64,000 nt of DNA from Streptomyces subrutilus (GTDB lineage Bacteria > Actinomycetota > Actinomycetes > Streptomycetales > Streptomycetaceae): the NCBI RefSeq assembly GCF_008704535.1, contig NZ_CP023701.1, positions 3,908,501 to 3,972,500 of the forward strand, read 5' to 3'. Made by a program: the position numbers and the translations under genes. This document shows positions 18,193-27,200 of this stretch, one piece after another. The first letter of the stretch is position 1. The number at the start of each line of letters is the position of its first letter. A model generated the notes under the pieces. It made no database searches and was not told the DNA's origin. It was given only the letters and a program-made list of their open reading frames with translations.

Positions 18193-18225
18193 CGGACCCT
18201 CCTGACCTCCGGGGAGGAGGGTCCG
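18193..18225 (-). terminator. Hairpin in the leader of the metallophosphoesterase gene
   Basis: An 11 bp perfect stem (CGGACCCTCCT / AGGAGGGTCCG) with an 11 nt loop lies 37 bp upstream of the start codon and about 160 bp after the LacI stop on the same strand. It may end the LacI transcript or act as an attenuator. Confidence 0.45.
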
Positions 18226-18386
18226 TGATGTCGTGCGCCCATCATAGGAATGCGGCTCGCGCTCTGTGACGCACCAGGGGTGGTGAATCCTTTCCGGAGC
18301 CGCTTGTTCCTACTGTTTTCTCCCGATATCGGTGTTGCTGAAATCCTCAGCGCGCCGACGAACACGCCGTGGGGGTGGTGTGGCGG

Positions 18387-19478
18387 TCAGTCCTGGGCAG
18401 GTGAACGGGGCGGGCTGACGGTCGTGCGCGGCTGCCTGCGCTGCGACGACGTGCGGATGATGAGCTCGGTCGGGACGACCTGTTCGACGGGGCGTCCGGT
18501 GTCCACGCCCTCGATGGCGTCGATGAGCAACTGGACGACGGCGGTGCCGATGCGGCGCGGTTTGAGGGACAGGGTGGTGATGGGCGGCTCGGTGTTGGCG
18601 TACACGGTGGACTCGCTGCAGCAGACGAGCAGCAGGTCCTCCGGTACGCGCAGTCCGTAGCGCCGGGCGGCGGCGAGCAGGTCGGTGCCGTTGGGGTCGA
18701 AGAGCCCGTAGACGGCGTCGGGCCGGTCGGGGCGGGCGAGGAGCCGGTCGGCGGCCACGGCGCCCGCGCACGGGTCGTGTGCCGGGTAGGACTCGTACAC
18801 GGGGTCCTGCCCGACCCGTTCGCACCAGCTCAGGTACGCGGTGGTGGAGAGCCGGGTGTAGGTGTCGGTGGTGGTGCCGGTCAGCAGCCCGATCCGGCGG
18901 GCGCCGGCGGCGGCGAGGTGGTCGAGCAGGTTGAGTACGGCCGCCTCGTGGTCGTTGTCGACCCAGGCGGTGACGGGGAGGGTGCCGGCCGGGCGGCCGT
19001 CGGATACCACGGGCAGGCCTTGGCGGACCAGCTCGCTGACGACGGGGTCGTGGTCCGAGGGGTCGATGACGACGGTGCCGTCGAGGGCGACGTTGGACCA
19101 CACGTCGTGTCGTGAGGTGGCGGGGAGGATGACGAGGGCGTAGCCGCGGGCGAGCGCGGCCGAGGTCGCGGCCCGGGCCATCTCGGCGAAGTAGGCGAAT
19201 TCGGTGAAGGTGAAAGGTTCATCCCCGTACGTCGTCACGGTCAGGCCGATGAGGCCCGACTTGCCGGTACGGAGGGTGCGGGCCGCGGCGGACGGGCGGT
19301 ATCCCAGTCGGTCGGCGACCTCGCGGACGTGGCGGCGGGTGGCGTCCGGCAGCCGCCCCTTGCCATTGAGCGCGTCGGAGACGGTCGTGATGGAGACGCC
19401 GGCCGCGGCGGCGACGTCCCTGATGCCGGCACGGCCCTGTCGGCCGGCGGCCCGCCGGGTGGTCTCGGTCCGGCTCAC
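18387..19478 (-). CDS. LacI-family transcriptional regulator
   Basis: 363 aa. The N-terminal LacI HTH and hinge are clear: IRDVAAAAGVSITTVSDALN and EVADRLGYRPSAAARTLRTG. The periplasmic-binding-protein-like effector domain ends with KPRRIGTAVVQLLIDAIEG. The GTG at 19478 has AGGGAA 7-8 nt upstream; ATG 19502 would add eight residues but has no such signal. No sugar or catabolic operon is adjacent, so the regulon is unknown. Confidence 0.85.
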   Translation of the reverse strand: MSRTETTRRAAGRQGRAGIRDVAAAAGVSITTVSDALNGKGRLPDATRRHVREVADRLGYRPSAAARTLRTGKSGLIGLTVTTYGDEPFTFTEFAYFAEMARAATSAALARGYALVILPATSRHDVWSNVALDGTVVIDPSDHDPVVSELVRQGLPVVSDGRPAGTLPVTAWVDNDHEAAVLNLLDHLAAAGARRIGLLTGTTTDTYTRLSTTAYLSWCERVGQDPVYESYPAHDPCAGAVAADRLLARPDRPDAVYGLFDPNGTDLLAAARRYGLRVPEDLLLVCCSESTVYANTEPPITTLSLKPRRIGTAVVQLLIDAIEGVDTGRPVEQVVPTELIIRTSSQRRQPRTTVSPPRSPAQD

Positions 19479-19863
19479 CTGATGCTTCCCTGCTGCTGTC
19501 ATGGCGAGCCGATAGTAGGGCTCGGCGGGGAGGGTGGTCCGGCTGCATATGCACGCGTTGACAGGCACGATTCTGCATGGTTCGCCACCTTCAATGACCT
19601 TGCAAACAAAGGTATTTGGGTGCGAAAGGCGGTCGTGGCGCTAGTCGTCGGGTCCGTGCATGCCAAGCCGGGGTGGTCTCGGCTGGGCTTCAACTCACCT
19701 GCACGAGGGACGCGCGCCACGGCGCAGGCCACCGGCGCGCGCATATATGCGCGCGCTCCCCCGCATTCCAGGCGCCCCCATTCTCTGATCCCGGGAATCC
19801 TCATAAGGTGAGCAGTATTGAGTCGGCGGCGACGTCGTACGGGACGGTCGAGGAGGACCTGCG
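19479..19863. other. Intergenic region upstream of hisC with a Z-DNA-type palindrome
   Basis: 385 bp between divergent LacI and hisC genes, with more A/T than its surroundings. I see no convincing gene; possible short readings have poor codon bias. It holds a TTGACA hexamer at 19558-19563 with no good -10 partner, an alternating purine-pyrimidine palindrome at 19735-19756, and a GAGGAGG ribosome-binding site just before hisC. Confidence 0.6.
19735..19756. repeat. 22 bp perfect palindrome, strictly alternating purine-pyrimidine
   Basis: The centre is CATATATG, flanked on both sides by GCGCGC-type runs. All 22 bases alternate purine and pyrimidine, the pattern that favours left-handed Z-DNA. 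It lies about 110 bp upstream of hisC. Confidence 0.8.
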
Positions 19864-20943
19864 GTGAGCGAGAAGAGCCCGAGGCTGCGCGCCGAGCTGG
19901 ACGGCATTCCGACGTACAAGCCGGGCAGGCCGGCGGCCGCCGGGGGCCCCGTCGCGTACAAGCTGTCCTCCAACGAGAACCCGTACCCGCCGTTGCAGGG
20001 GGTGCTGGAGAGCGCGGTCGCGGCGGCCGGAAACTTCAACCGCTACCCCGACATGGCCTGCACCGGGCTGGTCAACGAGATCGCCGAGCGCTTCGGGGTG
20101 CCGGTCGAGCACGTGGCCACCGGTACCGGCTCGGTGGGCGTGGCCCAGTCGCTGATCCAGTCCACGGCCGGCCCGGGCGACGAGGTCATGTACGCCTGGC
20201 GCTCCTTCGAGGCCTACCCGATCATCGCGCAGATCTCCGGGGCGACCTCCGTCCAGGTCCCGCTGACCGAGGGGGACGTGCACGACCTGGACGCGATGGC
20301 CGAGGCGATCACCGAGCGGACCCGGCTGATCTTCGTCTGCAACCCGAACAACCCCACCGGCACCGCGGTGCGCCGCGCCGAGCTGGAGCGGTTCCTGGAC
20401 CGGGTGCCGTCGGACGTCCTGGTGGTGCTGGACGAGGCGTACCGCGAGTTCGTGCGCGACGCCGACGTGCCGGACGGCATCGAGCTGTACCGCAGCCGCC
20501 CGAACGTCGCCGTGCTGCGCACGTTCTCCAAGGCGTACGGACTGGCCGGGCTGCGCGTCGGCTTCGCGGTGGCGCACGAGCCGGTGGCCGCGGCGCTGCG
20601 CAAGACCGCGGTGCCCTTCGGCGTCAGCCAGCTCGCCCAGGACGCGGCGGTGGCCTCGCTGCGCGCCGAGGACGAGCTGCTGGGCCGGGTCGGGTCGCTG
20701 GTGTGCGAGCGGAACCGGGTGCACGAGACGCTGCTGGCGCAGGGCTGGACCGTCCCGGACACGCAGGCGAACTTCGTGTGGCTGCGGCTGGGGGAGCGGA
20801 CCGCCGAGTTCGCGGCGGCCTGCGAGAAGGCCGGTGTGGTGGTCCGGCCCTTCGCGGGCGAGGGCCTGCGGGTCACGATCGGTGAGACCGAGGCGAACGA
20901 CCTCTTCCTGCATACGGCGGGGGCCTTCTTCAAGGGCCTCTAG
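19864..20943 (+). CDS. hisC: Histidinol-phosphate aminotransferase (HisC-type)
   Basis: 359 aa fold-type I aminotransferase. It has the Asn-Glu-Asn-Pro substrate motif [29 protein letters not shown] and the PLP lysine in [15 protein letters not shown] (about residue 222). Ends [12 protein letters not shown], as HisC does. It converts imidazole acetol phosphate to histidinol phosphate; in actinobacteria such isolated copies can prefer aromatic amino acids, so the exact substrate is not certain. Good GAGGAGG site before the GTG start. It is not in a his operon. Confidence 0.88.
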   Translation: MSEKSPRLRAELDGIPTYKPGRPAAAGGPVAYKLSSNENPYPPLQGVLESAVAAAGNFNRYPDMACTGLVNEIAERFGVPVEHVATGTGSVGVAQSLIQSTAGPGDEVMYAWRSFEAYPIIAQISGATSVQVPLTEGDVHDLDAMAEAITERTRLIFVCNPNNPTGTAVRRAELERFLDRVPSDVLVVLDEAYREFVRDADVPDGIELYRSRPNVAVLRTFSKAYGLAGLRVGFAVAHEPVAAALRKTAVPFGVSQLAQDAAVASLRAEDELLGRVGSLVCERNRVHETLLAQGWTVPDTQANFVWLRLGERTAEFAAACEKAGVVVRPFAGEGLRVTIGETEANDLFLHTAGAFFKGL

Positions 20944-21067
20944 GGCCTGAAGGACCCGTTCCGCAGGGGCTCTGGGACCGCGAGAGCCGTACGGGTGCGG
21001 CAGCAGCGGCCCCTCGGAGCGTGGTCTGGCAGGTGACCGGTGGGACGGGAGGGCCCGGGGGGACGTA

Positions 21068-21445
21068 CTAGGCGCGTTCCACCCGGATGGGATCGCCGTC
21101 GCGGACGGTGGACAGCAGGCGGGGGTCGCCGTCGAGCGAGCCGAGCACGTTGCACGGACTCGCCAGGCGGCTCTCGCCTCCGCGCGAGACGGGCGTGGGG
21201 CCGTAGGGGAGCGCCAGGGCGTCGCCTTCGGTCCAGAAGGCGACGGTGCCGGGCTCGACCACCTGTCGGGCGTCGTGTTCCAGGGTGACGGACACCCCGG
21301 TGTCGAAGTAGACCTCCTCGCCCCAGGTGCGGGCGGACGCGGAGATCGGGAGGGCCTCGGCCAGCGCTTTGCCGGTCGGGGTCTCCTCAAGGGTCGCGGT
21401 GAGCTGGCCCGCGGGCCATGAGATGCGTATCTGCATGAGCCGCAT
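21068..21445 (-). CDS. Cyclophilin-like fold protein (DUF369/PF04126 type)
   Basis: 125 aa. The pattern of strands and motifs, ITATLEETPTGKALAEALP-like start, SARTWGEEVYFDTGVSV and VVEPGTVAFWTEGDALALPYGPTP, matches the small cyclophilin-like family of unknown function. The start ATG (21445) is embedded in a perfect inverted repeat, suggesting strict repression. ATG 21436 is an alternative three codons later. Confidence 0.75.
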   Translation of the reverse strand: MRLMQIRISWPAGQLTATLEETPTGKALAEALPISASARTWGEEVYFDTGVSVTLEHDARQVVEPGTVAFWTEGDALALPYGPTPVSRGGESRLASPCNVLGSLDGDPRLLSTVRDGDPIRVERA

Positions 21446-21464
21446 TCAACAATCTGTTGAATGC
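21442..21464 (-). promoter_or_regulatory. Operator-like perfect inverted repeat over the start codon
   Basis: Ten-base arms GCATTCAACA and TGTTGAATGC separated by ATC form a perfect palindrome. It covers the start codon of the cyclophilin-like gene and resembles sites of MarR-family dimers. No MarR-type regulator is encoded in the window. Confidence 0.65.
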
Positions 21465-21510
21465 GTTGGCTAGAGGGGACCCCCCTGGAAAGATCCGGAA
21501 GTCGGTGCGC

Positions 21511-21542
21511 CATAATGCTTGTGAATGTGAACGCGTTCACAA
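21511..21542 (+). promoter_or_regulatory. cydA promoter region with Rex operator (ROP)
   Basis: ATGTGAACGCGTTCACAA at 21525-21542 matches the S. coelicolor Rex operator TTGTGAACGCGTTCACAA at all but the first base. A -10-like CATAAT at 21511-21516 lies just upstream, so Rex would sit over the likely transcription start about 85 bp before cydA. Rex represses at low NADH/NAD+ and releases when NADH rises as oxygen becomes limiting. Confidence 0.88.
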
Positions 21543-21625
21543 GCGTGTCCTGTTCCTCCCGTATTGAGTGGGACACAACAGGCTTACCGCGGCTGTGACC
21601 ACGGCGACCCGAAGGAGACGACGAC

Positions 21626-23131
21626 GTGGACCTGGCTCTGGCGCCGGAGACCTTGGCGCGATGGCAGTTCGGTATAACCACCGTCTACCACTTCCTCTTC
21701 GTCCCCCTGACGATCTCGCTCGCCGCCCTCACGGCCGGTCTGCAGACCGCGTGGGTGCGTTCGGAGAACGAGAAGTACCTCAGGGCCACCAAGTTCTGGG
21801 GGAAGCTGTTCCTGATCAACATCGCGATGGGTGTGGTCACGGGGATCGTGCAGGAGTTCCAGTTCGGCATGAACTGGTCCGACTACTCGCGGTTCGTCGG
21901 TGACATCTTCGGGGCGCCGCTGGCCTTCGAGGCGCTGATCGCCTTCTTCTTCGAGTCGACCTTCATCGGCCTGTGGATCTTCGGCTGGGACAAGCTGCCC
22001 AAGAAGATCCACCTGGCCTGCATATGGATGGTCTCCATCGGTACCATCCTGTCCGCCTACTTCATCCTGGCGGCGAACTCCTGGATGCAGCACCCGGTGG
22101 GGTACCGCATCAACGAGGAGCGGGGCCGGGCCGAGCTCACCGACTTCTGGCTCGTCCTCACCCAGAACACCGCGCTCACCCAGTTCTTCCACACCATCAC
22201 GGCCGCGTTCCTCGTCGGCGGCGCGTTCATGGCCGGCATCGCCGCCTACCACCTCGCGCGCAAGAAGCACGTCCCCGTCATGCGCAGCTCGCTGCGGCTC
22301 GGCCTGATCGTCATGATCATCGCCGGCATGGGCACCGCCATCAGCGGCGACCTGCTCGGCAAGGTCATGTTCAAGCAGCAGCCGATGAAGATGGCCGCGG
22401 CCGAGGCGCTCTGGGACGGCGAGGCGCCGGCACCCTTCTCGATCTTCGCGTACGGCGACGTCGACAAGGGCCACAACAAGGTCGCCGTCGAGATCCCGGG
22501 CCTGCTGTCCTTCCTGGCGAACGACGACTTCACCTCCTTCGTCCCCGGCATCAACGACGTCAACAAGGCCGAGCAGGAGAAGTTCGGCCCCGGTGACTAC
22601 CGCCCGAACATCCCCGTCGCCTACTGGGGCTTCCGCTGGATGATCGGCTTCGGCATGGCCTCCTTCAGCCTCGGCATGCTGGGGCTGTGGCTCACCCGCA
22701 AGAAGTTCCTGCTGCCGCCGGGTCTGCGCACCGGTGAGGACGAGGTCCCGCACCTGGTCCTCTTCAGGAACTCGCTCAGCCCCCGGTTCACCCACCTCTT
22801 CTGGGTCGTCGCCCTGTGGACGATGGGTTTCCCGCTGATCGCGAACTCGTGGGGATGGATCTTCACGGAGATGGGTCGGCAGCCGTGGGTGGTGTACGGG
22901 GTGTTGCGGACGCGGGACGCGGTGTCGCCGAACGTGTCGCAGGGTGAGGTGTTGACGTCGATGATCGGTTTCACGTTGCTGTACGCGGTGCTTGCGGTGA
23001 TCGAGGTGCGGCTCATGGTCAAGTACGTGAAGGCGGGTCCGCCGGAGCTGACGGAGGCGGATCTCAATCCGCCGACGAGGATCGGCGGGGACGACAGGGA
23101 TTCCGACCGGCCGATGGCCTTCTCGTACTGA
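21626..23131 (+). CDS. cydA: Cytochrome bd ubiquinol/menaquinol oxidase subunit I
   Basis: 501 aa membrane protein with multiple helices. Conserved features are the N-terminal WQFGITTVYHFLFVPLT (His22 as the likely haem ligand), NIAMGVVTGIVQEFQFGMNW, TQFFHTITAAFLVGGAF and GWIFTEMGRQPWVVYG. It forms the quinol-oxidising haem subunit of the high-affinity oxygen reductase. GTG start with AAGGAGACG upstream. The last third uses TTG and GTG codons much more than the first two thirds. Confidence 0.97.
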   Translation: MDLALAPETLARWQFGITTVYHFLFVPLTISLAALTAGLQTAWVRSENEKYLRATKFWGKLFLINIAMGVVTGIVQEFQFGMNWSDYSRFVGDIFGAPLAFEALIAFFFESTFIGLWIFGWDKLPKKIHLACIWMVSIGTILSAYFILAANSWMQHPVGYRINEERGRAELTDFWLVLTQNTALTQFFHTITAAFLVGGAFMAGIAAYHLARKKHVPVMRSSLRLGLIVMIIAGMGTAISGDLLGKVMFKQQPMKMAAAEALWDGEAPAPFSIFAYGDVDKGHNKVAVEIPGLLSFLANDDFTSFVPGINDVNKAEQEKFGPGDYRPNIPVAYWGFRWMIGFGMASFSLGMLGLWLTRKKFLLPPGLRTGEDEVPHLVLFRNSLSPRFTHLFWVVALWTMGFPLIANSWGWIFTEMGRQPWVVYGVLRTRDAVSPNVSQGEVLTSMIGFTLLYAVLAVIEVRLMVKYVKAGPPELTEADLNPPTRIGGDDRDSDRPMAFSY

Positions 23132-23148
23132 GCCCAGGAGGCCTTCGC

Positions 23149-24150
23149 ATGCAACTCCACGACGTGTGGTTCGTTCTGATCGCGGTCCTGTGGACCGGTT
23201 ACTTCTTCCTGGAGGGCTTCGATTTCGGTGTCGGTGTCCTGACCAAGCTGTTGGCGCGTGACCGTACGGAGAAGCGGGTCCTGATCAACACGATCGGGCC
23301 GGTGTGGGACGGCAACGAGGTGTGGTTGCTGACGGCGGGCGGGGCGACGTTCGCCGCGTTCCCCGACTGGTACGCGACGCTGTTCTCGGGTTTCTACCTG
23401 CCGCTGCTGCTGATCCTGGTGTGTCTGATCATCCGGGGTGTCGCGTTCGAGTACCGGCACAAGCGGTCCGAGGACCGGTGGCAGACCAACTGGGAACACG
23501 CCATCTTCTGGACGTCGCTGATCCCCGCGTTCCTGTGGGGGGTGGCCTTCGCGAACATCGTGCGGGGGGTCAAGATCGACGCGGACAAGGAGTACGTCGG
23601 GACCCTCCTCGACCTCCTGAACGGGTACGCGTTGCTGGGCGGGCTGGTGACGTTGACGCTGTTCACGTTCCACGGGGCGGTGTTCACCTCCCTGAAGACG
23701 GTCGGTGACATCCGTGACCGCTCGCGTCGCCTGGCCGCCTGGCTGGGTGCGGCGACCGCGGTGCTGGCGGTGGTGTTCCTGGCGTGGACCCAGGCCGCGC
23801 GCGGGGACACGGCGAGTCTGGTGGCGGCGGTGGTGGCGGCGCTGGCGCTGCTGGCGGCGTTGGGCTGCAACCTCGCCGGGCGTGAGGGCTGGGCGTTCGC
23901 CCTGTCGGGGATCACGATCGCCGCGACCGTCGCGATGCTGTTCCTGACCCTGTTCCCCAACGTCATGCCCTCCTCCCTCGACCCGGCCTGGAACCTCACC
24001 GTCACCAATGCCTCGTCGAGCCCGTACACCCTGAAGATCATGACCTGGTGCGCGGGCGTGGCCACCCCCGTCGTCCTGCTCTACCAGGGCTGGACCTACT
24101 GGGTCTTCCGCAAGCGCATCGGCACCCAACACATCGCCGACGCCCACTAG
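23149..24150 (+). CDS. cydB: Cytochrome bd oxidase subunit II
   Basis: 333 aa. Begins with VWFVLIAVLWTGYFFLEGFDFGVG, then GPVWDGNEVWLLTAGGATFAAFP, both hallmark CydB segments, followed by further membrane helices. Starts 17 bp after cydA with AGGAGG upstream. It is the second structural subunit of the bd oxidase. The first two thirds share the TTG/GTG-rich codon choice seen at the 3' end of cydA; the final third returns to C-ending codons. Confidence 0.97.
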   Translation: MQLHDVWFVLIAVLWTGYFFLEGFDFGVGVLTKLLARDRTEKRVLINTIGPVWDGNEVWLLTAGGATFAAFPDWYATLFSGFYLPLLLILVCLIIRGVAFEYRHKRSEDRWQTNWEHAIFWTSLIPAFLWGVAFANIVRGVKIDADKEYVGTLLDLLNGYALLGGLVTLTLFTFHGAVFTSLKTVGDIRDRSRRLAAWLGAATAVLAVVFLAWTQAARGDTASLVAAVVAALALLAALGCNLAGREGWAFALSGITIAATVAMLFLTLFPNVMPSSLDPAWNLTVTNASSSPYTLKIMTWCAGVATPVVLLYQGWTYWVFRKRIGTQHIADAH

Positions 24151-24203
24151 CCCGCCCGCCCGCGGAGCCCGACCACCTGCCTGACTGACCCTGCCCCTGG
24201 GGG

Positions 24204-27200
24204 ATGTTTCACGTGAAACCGATCGACCCGCGCCTGCTCCGGTACGCCCGCTCCACCCGCCTCTTCCTCGGGGCGGTGGTTGCGCTGGGCCTCGTCGGGG
24301 CGGCGCTGGTCGTCGGTCAGGCGATGCTGATCGCCGAGGTGGTGGTCGGCGCCTTCGAGGACGGACTGTCCGGCGCGGCCCTGCGCACTCCCCTGCTGCT
24401 GCTCGCGGCCGTGGCGCTCGGACGCGCCCTGGTCGCCTGGCTGACCGAGCTGGCCGCCCACCGGACGGGCGCCGCCGTCAAATCGGAACTGCGGCGCCGA
24501 CTCCTGGATCGGGCCGCCGACCTGGGCCCCGGCTGGCTCACCACGCAGCGCACCGGCTCGCTCGTGGCCCTGGCCACGCGCGGGGTGGACGCGCTCGACG
24601 ACTACTTCTCCCGCTACCTGCCCCAGCTGGGGCTCGCCGTGGTCGTGCCGGTGGCGGTGCTCGCCCGCGTGGTCACCGAGGACTGGGTGTCGGCGGCCAT
24701 CATCGTGGTCACGCTGCCCCTCATCCCCGTGTTCATGATCCTCATCGGCATGGCCACCCAGTCCCGGATGGACCGCCAGTGGCGGCTGCTGTCCCGGCTG
24801 TCGGGACACTTCCTCGACGTGGTGGCCGGCCTGCCCACCCTGAAGGTCTTCGGACGGGCCAAGGCCCAGGCCGAGTCGATCCGCAAGATCACCGACGACT
24901 ACCGGCGCGCGACGATGCAGACCCTGCGCATCGCGTTCCTCTCCTCGTTCGCACTGGAACTGCTGGCCACGCTGTCCGTGGCCCTGGTGGCCGTGACCAT
25001 CGGCATGCGGCTGGTCCACGGCGAGCTCGACCTCTACACCGGTCTGGTCATCCTGATCCTGGCACCCGAGGCCTACCTGCCGCTGCGGCAGGTGGGAGCG
25101 CAGTACCACGCGGCCGCGGAGGGGCTGGCCGCCGCCGAGGAGATCTTCACGGTGCTGGAGACCCCCGTCGCCCACGCGGGCGGCGAGAGCGCGCTGCCGA
25201 ACGGCGCCCCCCTGCGGATCGAGGTCGACGGGGTCGCCGTCCGCTACGAAGGCCGCGGTGAGGCATCTCCCGGCCCGGTCTCGCTGAGCGTCGGACCGGG
25301 CGAGTGCGTCGCCCTCACCGGCCCCAGCGGCGCGGGCAAGTCCACCCTGCTGCAGGTGCTGCTCGGGTTCGTGGCACCGACGGCCGGTCGGGTGCGGATC
25401 GCCGGGGTGGACCTGACCGAACTCGACGCCGACCGGTGGCGCGAGCGGATCGCCTGGGTGCCGCAGCGGCCGCACCTCTTCGCCGGAACCATCGCGGAGA
25501 ACGTACGGCTGGCGCGTCCGGGGGCCTCCGACGACGAGGTGGCCGCCGCCCTGCGGGACGCCGGGGCGTGGGAGTTCGTCACCGCCCTGCCCCGCGGGGC
25601 CGCAACCCTGCTCGGCGAAGGCGGTGTGGGGCTGTCCGCCGGACAGCGCCAACGGCTCGCCCTGGCACGGGCCTTCCTCGCGGACCGGCCGGTCCTGCTG
25701 CTGGACGAACCCACCGCCGCCCTGGACGGCGAGACCGAGGCGGCGGTGGTGGACGCCGTCCGCCGGCTCGCCGCCGGGCGCACCGTACTGCTGGTCGTGC
25801 ACCGGCCCGCGCTGCTCGCCGTGGCGGACCGGGTCGTGGCACTGGCGGCGGTGGACAGCCCTGAGCGGCCGCTCCCCCGGGCCCTCGCGTCCGGCCGGGA
25901 CGGGGCCGCCGGGGCCGGTTCGGGCGCGCCGGACGCCGCCGCCCCGGATGCCGGGGAGTGGATCCTCGGTGCGGCGCCCGAGCGGGTTCGGGCCGGCGGC
26001 GCCGCGGACTCCGGCGGGGCCGATCCGCTGCGCCGGGTGCGGGCGGTGGCCAGCGCCTGGCAGGGCCGGTTCCGGCTCGGGCTGTTCCTCGGGGCGCTGG
26101 CCGTCGGGTGCAGCGTGGGCCTGATGGCCGTGTCCGGCTGGCTCATCTCGCGCGCCTCCGAACAGCCGCCCGTGCTCTACCTGATGGTCGCCGTCACCGC
26201 GACCCGGGCCTTCGGCCTGGGACGGGCCGTCTTCCGGTACGCCGAGCGGCTCGTCTCGCACGATGCCGTGCTGCGCATGCTCGCCGACCTGCGGGTATCG
26301 GTGTACCGGCGGCTGGAGCGCATCGCCCCGGCCGGGCTGCGGGAGCACCGTCGCGGGGACCTGCTGTCCCGGCTGGTGGCCGACGCCGACACCCTCCAGG
26401 ACTACTGGCTGCGCTGGCTGCTGCCGGTCGGCACCGCCGTGCTCGTCGGTACCGGGTCGGTGGCCTTCACCGCCTGGCTGCTCCCCGAGGCCGGAGCGGT
26501 GCTCGCGGTCGGGCTGCTCGTCGCGGGCCTCGCGGTCCCGGCGCTCAGCGGGGCGACCGCCCGGCGCGCCGAGCGCAGGCTCGCCCCCGCAAGGGGCGAG
26601 CTCGCCACCCGGGTGGCCGATCTGCTCACCGGTACCGCCGAGCTGGTCGTCGCCGGTGCGCTCCAAGGCCGCAAGGACCGGACCCGGGAGAGCGACGGCG
26701 CCCTCACGCGCATCGCCGCCCGTGGCGCCGGCGCCACCGGGCTGGGCAGCGGACTGTCCTCCCTGGTCTGCGGGCTCACCGTGGTGGGCGCCGCGGCCGT
26801 CGCCGCCAACGCCGTCCAGGACGGACGACTCGGCGGGGTGGCCATGGCCGTCGCCGTCCTCACGCCCCTCGCCGCGTTCGAGGCCGTCAACGGCCTGCCC
26901 CTCGCCGTCCAGTACCGGCAGCGGGTGCGCCGCAGCGCCGAGCGGGTCTACGAGGTCATCGACGCGCCGATCCCGGTCGTCGAGCCGGCGTACCCCGCCC
27001 AGCCGCCCGCCTCGCCGTTCCCGCTACGGCTGACCGGCCTCACCGCCCGTCACCCCGGGCAGGAGCGGGACGCGCTGCACGGGCTGGACCTGACCCTGGA
27101 GGCCGGCCGCCGCATCGCCGTCGTCGGTCCCTCGGGCTCGGGCAAGACGACGCTGGCCCAGGTCCTGCTGCGGTTCCTCGACCCTTGCGAGGGCGCTTAC

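Noticed and set aside
15400..19900. Integrated plasmid such as is found at the matching place in S. coelicolor
   Set aside because: No integrase, excisionase, replication gene or tRNA attachment site is visible; only a damaged AKR gene and ordinary chromosomal genes.
24147..26666. 839-codon frame opposite cydCD
   Set aside because: Shadow of the ABC exporter; composition is Gly/Gln/His/Arg-rich without domains.
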